Of a stretch of DNA of 64,000 bases, positions 57,682 to 64,000 are shown one piece after another. A model generated the notes under the pieces. It had not been told where the DNA came from. It ran no database searches and worked only from the letters and a program-made list of their open reading frames with translations. The translations under genes were made by a program, and so were the position numbers. The stretch spans positions 1,364,001 to 1,428,000 of the forward strand of contig JACCLO010000014.1 of NCBI GenBank assembly GCA_029448655.1, written 5' to 3'. The DNA comes from Wolfiporia cocos (Eukaryota > Basidiomycota > Agaricomycetes > Polyporales > Phaeolaceae). The stretch's first letter is position 1; each line of letters begins with the position of its first letter.

Positions 57682-58086
57682 TGACACATGCACAACCTCA
57701 GACACACACCGGGGGAAGGGGGATCACTCAGAGGCGCTTTCCTGGTCTGGGCATCTAAGGCTGAAATGGCCAAGAGAAGTCTGAGGTTCGCTCAAGACTG
57801 TCTGGTGTATATATAGACTATACACCTATTTGTACATGATATGGTGCGTGGCCCATAGGGCATCGGCACTGAGGTAATCTATGTGCTACATGGTGGCCAG
57901 TAAGGGCATCGGAGCGCGAGCGCTGGTACGGTTAGGGGAGCGCTGGATGGATATGGCAACATAGTGGGTTAGGCCCGGATTGGTGGTTCTCATCGATCGG
58001 GGGTTTGCTGGTAATGGCGGGGTTCTATGTCCGTGATTGGGGTGTCTGCGGTCCAGGTTCCCAAGTACTGGTACTAAGGGGAAGGC
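57682..58086 (-). repeat. Family A LTR, minus, interrupted
   Basis: Complement of the 3' half of a family A LTR (TGACACATGC, TGTATATATAG, GGCCAGTAAGGGCATC). At AAGGC it is interrupted by a family B LTR. Its next about 30 bp (AAGGCACGTGG..CCCACATG) reappear at 60833-60862 inside an inverted segment. Confidence 0.75.
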
Positions 58087-58377
58087 TGTCACAAGCCGAT
58101 TTCTTTCGCCTAGCCAGCGACTAGTGACTAGAGCCTAAACCCTTATCTTATCTAAGCGTGCGCCTAAGCAGTCATGTGCCAAAACCCCAATCACCCTATC
58201 ACGTGTTGTCAGACCCCTGGACACTCTGTGCCATGTACTTACACCCATTATAGGGTTACCTACATTATAACGGACTATCAGCTTACATAATAACTATACA
58301 GCAGCCAAACATGTACAAACAGTAGAATAGCATATATACTGGCCAATGAGCAGGGTAGCACCCCAGACTCGTCTTGG
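58087..58377 (+). repeat. Family B (G1-type) solo LTR, first 291 bp
   Basis: Matches the G1 LTR from TGTCAC to CGTCTTGG, with a 9 bp internal duplication near 58130. The missing 91 bp are found reversed at 60863-60953 with the matching target duplication AAGGC beyond them, so this was a solo LTR split by an inversion. Confidence 0.85.
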
Positions 58378-58378
58378 C

Positions 58379-60079
58379 TTCTTCTTCTTCAGTTTTTCGA
58401 GTAGTCCGCCTAGGGCGGGCTGGCTTCCTCGGCCTCTTCGGGCAATCTCGCGACATATGTCCTGGCTGATGACAGGTGAAGCATTTTCCCTTCTTGATGT
58501 GATCGTCCCTTTCCTGGGTGGTCATTCGATCTACATCCATTGCGTTCGGATCTTTCGGTGCGGTTGCCTGTGGAGCACTAGTGCGTCCGTTATTCTGGTT
58601 CGAGGCTTGCCAAGCCTTTTTCTTGACAAACGGTTTGTCCCGTTTCAAGAATATCTTGTACGTATTTTCATAGTACGAGGCGGCGGACTGCCATTCATCA
58701 ATGGTTGCTGGTAGCGGCCGAACGCCGATGATGTATCGGGTCGTGTGTTCGGGTAACCCTTTCTCGAAGAGGGTTATGAGCAACGCGTTTCCGTCCACGC
58801 TGTATCGATCGTACTGGGCCTTTCCGGCCAAGTTGTTGAACTCGGTGATATAATCATTGATGTCCTTCCTGTCCTGGGTTACGTCCAGGATTTTCTTCCG
58901 CGCCTTCTGTACCTCTTCGATGGCTCCGAAGGCTTTCTGGAAGTCTGCATCAAACTGTGCAAGACTAGGCGGGAAGAATCGTTTCGTCTGGGGGTTCGTA
59001 TAAACCCGGTGATAATTCTGTTTCCATTGGCCCGTTTTCCCCTTGTTCGAAATATAAGAGAGGATAAAGATCACTCTCTGAACGTCGTTCTGAAATGACG
59101 TTTCGTACATCGTAAACCAGGAATTGCACTGGTTTATGAAGTTCTGCATGTCGGATCGTTCCCCGTCGAATACGTCTGGAGGATTGATCTTTATCATCGG
59201 GGGTCGGTAGTACGGGTTCGGCGCCGGAGGTTGAGGCTGCGGCGCATTCGGTGGTGGAGGCCCTCCTGGGGGTCCTCCTCCTCCCGGGTATCCTCCACCC
59301 GGGTTTCCTGGATTTCCTCCGGGGTTCCCTGGGTTCCCTCCAGGGTTTCCTCCTCCGGGGTTCGCGGGGGTTCCTCCTCCGAGTCCTCCAGGAGGGGGGG
59401 CATTCCCTCCTCCGAGTCCGAAGTTTCCTCCCAGTCCTCCTCCGCTTGTACCTGCGGAGGTTCGTCCAAATAGGCCTGAAGGTCATGTTCCTGGGTTTGT
59501 CGTTCCCATTCCTCCACTTGGGCTAGTCCAAGACGGATTTCCTCCGCTACCCATTCCGGGTGCGTTCTGTGGGGGGCTTCCAAAGAGGTCTGTTCCTCCA
59601 GCCATAGGCCCAATCCCACTCTGCGCAAAAGCAGATATAAATCCTGGAGGGTCCTGTCCTCCGGTCTGGCTGTTATCTGTTCCTGTAAAGTTTCCAGGAT
59701 TTCTCCCATCATCTCCGATGCGCTCAATTCCTGCCATTCCTGTGGCGCCCGAAGGCTGATTCGTATTTCCATCGGCATCGAAGGTTCTGTTGATGGTTTC
59801 GGTTTCGTTTTCGGTCAACGTCGCGGTTGACATCAGAGGGATTTCTCCGAATCGTTCGAACGCTTCATGCATTATTTCCCAAGCGGTCGTTCTTGCGGAG
59901 GGGTATACTTCTACCCACTTCGATGCCCTATCTTCTCTTGGAATGACAACAATTCCTCCGCGGTTACGGAAGGCTCCAATGGTGTCAGTCCACTCGTATT
60001 GGTTGAGTCTGTAGACTCCCTGAATGTCCTCGGGCAAGAGTTCAATCAGTCGTGCTGGGAATTCTGGTCCAAATATCAT
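58379..60079 (-). pseudogene. G3 Gag (inverted, one stop)
   Basis: Starts MIFGPEFPARLIELL at 60079. A Thr/Gly-rich stretch is followed by an in-frame TGA at 59485-59483 (probably CGA before), then a Gly/Pro-rich linker, then the gypsy capsid region from 59190 (VFDGERSDMQNFINQ, WKQNYHRVY, ITEFNNLAGKAQYDRYS, LFEKGLPEHTTRYI) and a standard zinc knuckle CFTCHQPGHMSRDC. The frame is cut at the inversion edge after RTTRKTEEEE. Unlike G1/G2 it has a classical CX2CX4HX4C knuckle. Confidence 0.85.
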
Positions 60080-60113
60080 GTGCCCTTACACCGTGGTAGG
60101 TGAGGGTGTGATA

Positions 60114-60124
60114 AGCTCGACCTT
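60114..60124 (-). other. G3 primer-binding site, self-priming type
   Basis: On the minus strand AAGGTCGAGCT lies one base after the LTR and is the exact reverse complement of AGCTCGACCTT in the LTR (60460-60450), which itself is 34 nt below TATAAAA (60494-60488). Same design as G1/G2 with a different sequence. Confidence 0.75.
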
Positions 60125-60125
60125 C

Positions 60126-60832
60126 TGTTACGGGTCGAATACCCGTTCGTATATTCGAGTCGCGAATATAGATCGTTCTTCTGCACGTAGGCACGTCGCC
60201 GTATGCAAGGCAAATACTCGTTAGATGCCTTCGGGTCCTAAGTGAAGTCCTTAGGAGATCGGTTAATATCCAATACACGTTAGAGGATATAATCTGTTCA
60301 AGTGCGAGTCGAATGGAATATAAGACTCACCTAAGTCCGAGAAGTCAATGTGCACTTCGAGGACTTAGTTGTTCAGTTGCTCGAGTGAGAAATACTGAGC
60401 GTAGTTTCCTACGTTTGAGAACGAGTATAAGACTTCTTGTTTATACAACAAGGTCGAGCTGAAGAGCCTCGACGGTAAGTACATGCGTTTTATACTACGC
60501 TAGGTTTCAGGGGTCAAGTCTGTCCCAGATGCCACCGATACTATCTACGCTATAGTCCCAAACGTTTGATAAGTATGGAGTGATATATCTGAGACAATAG
60601 ATAGGGATGATGGCGGTTGAACGCCATCTATCAGCTAATAAACGATGAACGTGAAACGGTGGCAGAGTTGGATCTGCCAAAGATGAAACGAGCCCTACAG
60701 ACTAGTACAACTGGGGATGCGCCCAGTAAGATCACGAGTGGCCAGGGGGGTTGGTTGCGCAACAAGTCCCTGTATCGTATTCGCCCAGTGGTGAGTTCTG
60801 TCGATATTCGAAAAATCAAAATAACCGTAACA
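60126..60832 (-). repeat. G3 5' LTR, family C
   Basis: 707 bp, TGTTACGG at one end and CCGTAACA at the other, related to the 543 bp solo LTR at 15002-15544. Lying in the inverted segment, it now reads minus. The outer flank reads ACATG on that strand; the matching duplication should lie beyond the window. Confidence 0.85.
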
Positions 60833-60862
60833 CATGTGGGAACCTGGGCCACCACGTGCCTT

Positions 60863-60953
60863 TGACACAAGCAACACTTTAAGCAACTACTCAGGGGAAT
60901 ATTACTTGCGTGAAAGCATATTCATGATCTGAGGCTACTCAAGGCGTATAAGG
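60863..60953 (-). repeat. Family B solo LTR, last 91 bp (inverted)
   Basis: Complement of the G1 LTR 3' end (CCTTATACGCC ... GCTTGTGTCA). The length equals the part missing from 58087-58377. AAGGC reads on the minus strand at 60862-60858. Confidence 0.85.
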
Positions 60954-61099
60954 CCGAACAAGAAGCTCGCATCGAAGAAGTCTCCGAGGAAGAGACTGAA
61001 TACATCACCGCGAACAGAGCGGTCACAGCAATTAGGGCTCTGAAAGCCAAAGACCCCGAGCTCCTAGCACGGCTCGTAGAAGAACAGGATTTTGCCTAG
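60954..61099 (+). CDS. G3 Gag C-terminal codons
   Basis: An open frame reading EQEARIEEVSEEETEYI and ending RLVEEQDFA at TAG 61097-61099. It is in phase with gag once the inversion is undone. The pol frame overlaps it from 61036, in the -1 frame. Confidence 0.7.
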
Positions 61100-64000
61100 G
61101 AGGAAAGTCCACGGTCTTACCCTCCGAAAAAGCAGCGCATGTAATTACCTCGTTCGAGAAGAATCGATCCCTCTTCATCCCGGTAATCATGATGCTGGCA
61201 AAACCCGTGAAGTGCAATGCACTAATCGACTCAGGAGCAATGTCGAACCTGATCCACAGCAGAGTGGTAGAAAAATACAAGGTGCCCACGCAACCCTTGA
61301 AGAACCCGATCATTGTCAAAAATGTCGACGGAACAGAAAACAAAGATGGGCGAATAGACCGAGAAGCTACCATACTACTACGATATCCGAAGACCCAGAA
61401 AACGCGAAAAGTCCGATTCCTCGTAGGATCAATCGGAACAGAAAATATGATTCTAGGGTATGGATGGCTAAAAGACGAAAACCCCACAATCGACTGGAAG
61501 GACCAAACAGTCGATGTACGATCGATACTAGGGGCAGAAGAAAAGAAACAGGAAGCCACAATCCGAATGGATACGGTAGAGATGGTAGTTGCCCCAGAAG
61601 GAAAAATTCCAACAAGGGGGACCCAAGAAGCTGCGGGGTATGACCTTTACGCCGCAGAAGAAACCGAGATTCCCGCCGGAGGATGGAAACTCGTCTCCAC
61701 AGGAGTAAAAATGAAGATCCCGAAGGGATCATATGGAAGGCTGGCCGGACAATCAGGCAACACCCTCAGACACGGATTGGTAGTACAAGCCAGAATCATA
61801 GACTCAGACTACCGAGGAGACGTCGGAGCCATCGTCTTCAACTACTCAGACAAAGCGCATAGAATTATCCCGGGCATGCGAATAGCCCAGATAATTTTCG
61901 AACGACACCTCACCCCCGACATCCTAGAGGTCGAAGACCTAGATGAAACAGAACGAGGAGAGAAAGGGTTCGGATCCACGGATCAGCCAGAAGAAACAGA
62001 GCAGCGGCTCTATACTCCCGAAGAGTACGAAGCGATCCGACGCTTCGCAAAAGATAACCCTAGGATCATAGGAAAGAAAGGAGAGACGCGAAAGAAGTTC
62101 CGAACAAAGATACAAATCATCAACGCTGTCAGGAAAGCGCTGACGAAATCTCAGGAATTCGCACAAAAAACCCCAGAACCAGAACGAACGATTGAAGAGA
62201 TGGTCCCGAAACACCTACTGGACTTCGCCAAGGTGTTCAGTAAGGAGTCCGCAGCAGCGTTCCCCCCATCAAGACCATGGGACCACCAAAGTCTATGCAC
62301 TCTCGCCTAAAGAGCAACAGGCGCTGGACGAATTCCTAAAAGAAAACTTGGCCAAGGGATTCATAGTCCCTTCGAAATCCCCGATGGCGTCACCATTCTT
62401 TTTCGTCCCAAAGAAAGACAGCGGCCTACGACCCTGTCAAGATTATCGATATCTGAACGAAGGGACGATAAAGAACGTCTATCCCTTACCATTGATCTCA
62501 GAGCTCCTGGAAAAGCTAAAAGGAGCAAAGATATTCACAAAAATGGACCTTAGAGCGGGATACAACAACGTGCGAATTAAAAAGGGAGACGAATGGAAAG
62601 CGGCCTTCAAAACAAACCGAGGGTTGTACGAGCCCACGGTTATGTTTTTCGGATTATGCAATGCACCCGGGACCTTTCAGGCAATGATGAACGAAATCCT
62701 GAAAGAAGAAATCCTCGAAGGATGGGTGCTTGTTTATATGGACGACATCCTCATTTTCTCAGAAGACGAGAGAATACACAAAGAACGGGAGCGGCGGATC
62801 CTTCAGAGATTGGTGGATAACCATCTCTTTGTGAAACCCGAGAAATGCGCCTTCGGTGTCGACAGAGTCGAATTCCTGGGACTAGTCATCACCCCAGGAA
62901 ATATCCAGATGGACCCAGCGAAACTCAATGGGATTAAGGAGTGGCCGACTCCCCGAAATCTCAAAGAAGTCAGATCCTTCCTAGGATTTGCGAACTTCTA
63001 TCGGAAATTTATCGATCACTACTCTACGCACGCCCGACCCTTGGTAGACCTCACAAAAACGGTCACAGGGACAGGGTTCCAATGGACGGAGAAAGAACAG
63101 ACAGCATTCGAATTTATGAAGAAAGCATTCACGACGGCGCCCGCACTAGGAACACCAGACAAGGAGAAACCGTTCATCCTTGAAACAGATGCATCCCAGT
63201 TCGCCACAGGAGCAGTACTGAAACAGATAGATGAAACAGGGAGCGAACGGCCGGTGGGATATCTCTCACAATCCCTGACACCAACAGAACGGAACTACGA
63301 AATCTACGATCGCGAACTACTCGGAATAGTCCAAGCATTAGAAGAATGGCGGCACCTATTGGAAGGAGCACCGCATCGGATCTTGATCCGAAGTGATCAT
63401 CAGAACCTGACGTACTGGAGAAGCGCACAGCGCCTAAATCGGCGACAAGCGAGATGGCATCTATTCCTTTCGCAATTCGACCTGAAATTACAGCACGTCC
63501 CCGGAAGGAAACTAGTCATGGCCGACACACTTTCCAGGTTGTACCACCTGGACGAAAGCAACGAAGACAACGAGGGAATCACCATGATTCCAGACGAACT
63601 CGTCGTCCACGCAATCCAGATCCCGATCATTGATCAAATCAAGAATGCCAACGATCGAGATGAATCTGCGGAACAGGCGATCCGTGCTTTAGGGGGCACA
63701 GGCGAATTCCCCGCAAGAACTACCGCAGATAAATGGCAACAAACGGATGGGATACTGCTCTACAGAGGCAGGATGTACGTGCCAAGGGACGAGGGCCTTC
63801 GACGGGACGTCATCTCAAAATACCACGACACGATCCCGGCCGGACACCCTGGGATCTGGGGTACAACAGTACAGATTACGACCCACTTTTGGTGGCCCGA
63901 CATGAGAACAATGATAGCGGAATACGTCCGGGGCTGTGCAATCTGTCAACAGATGAAACCTGATAGGAATCCACTGAAACCCCCTTTGCAACCAATACCG
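61036..64000 (+). pseudogene. G3 Pol: PR-dUTPase-RT-RNase H-IN (frameshifted, partial)
   Basis: The -1 frame overlaps the end of gag by 64 nt. Protease: ALIDSGAMSN with ILGYGWL. A dUTPase-like domain follows at 61552-61983 with motifs AAGYDLYAAEE, IIDSDYRGDVGAI, GMRIAQIIFE and RGEKGFGST, but motif II reads GRLAGQSGNTL and lacks the usual PRSGLA. At about 62287 a deletion of roughly 40 nt shifts the frame. From 62288 RT is open (MASPFFFVPKKD, VYMDDILIF at 62735), then RNase H (LETDASQFATGA, DRELLGIV) and the integrase zinc site (HDTIPAGHP, CAICQQMKPD), up to the window end. Confidence 0.88.

Larger units (their letters stand above)
58378..60953. other. Inverted segment (2576 bp) in element G3
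   Basis: Breakpoints lie in a GGCC of the family B LTR and a GCC in gag. Flipping the segment back rejoins the LTR, restores its target duplication, and puts gag in frame with its C-terminal codons at 60954-61099, followed by pol on the same strand. This accounts for gag being on the minus strand and pol on the plus strand. Confidence 0.85.

Overview
The window is nuclear DNA of a filamentous basidiomycete, most likely an Agaricomycete. The signs are genes cut by many 44-76 bp GT-AG introns, velvet-domain and thaumatin-like genes, an A1 aspartic peptidase remnant, and heavy loading with Ty3/gypsy LTR retrotransposons, solo LTRs and Helitron-like ends. Nothing prokaryotic is seen. All calls come from reading the sequence and the supplied translations; no search was run.

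Layout. 1-335: 5' end of a GLFG nucleoporin gene (minus strand, running off the edge). 1.7-15 kb: gene-poor and repeat-rich, with palindromic elements that carry tRNA-like promoters in both arms (1914-2628; 9999-11247, itself split by a second such element at 10131-10719), two ~1.06-1.09 kb solo LTRs (family A), Helitron-like ends, a LINE remnant, a possible hAT element and a pure GA tract. 15-16.6 kb: a solo LTR (family C) and an aspartic peptidase pseudogene. 17.6-25.6 kb: left arm of a large inverted duplication, with an intact thaumatin-like gene and an intact velvet gene. 25.8-33.9 kb: full-length gypsy element G1. 34-36.9 kb: LTR debris, a third palindromic element and a minisatellite inside a Helitron-like sequence. 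36.9-45.1 kb: full-length gypsy element G2, apparently with identical LTRs. 47.4-53.3 kb: right arm of the inverted duplication, with a second intact velvet gene and a broken thaumatin-like copy. 53.6-58 kb: remnants and a 1.3 kb inverted-repeat element. 58-64 kb: nested LTRs and gypsy element G3, rearranged by a 2.6 kb inversion and cut by the window end.

Main biology. G1 and G2 encode Gag, dUTPase, protease, RT, RNase H, integrase, a chromodomain-like segment and an unrecognised C-terminal region. G3 also has a dUTPase-like domain, but after the protease instead of before it. In all three, an 11-nt primer-binding site one base inside the 5' LTR is perfectly complementary to the predicted mRNA start 32-34 nt below a TATA box, the arrangement of Tf1-type self-priming. 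Host genes that look functional are the two velvet regulators, one GPI-anchored thaumatin-like protein and the nucleoporin; most other sequence is mobile or eroding.
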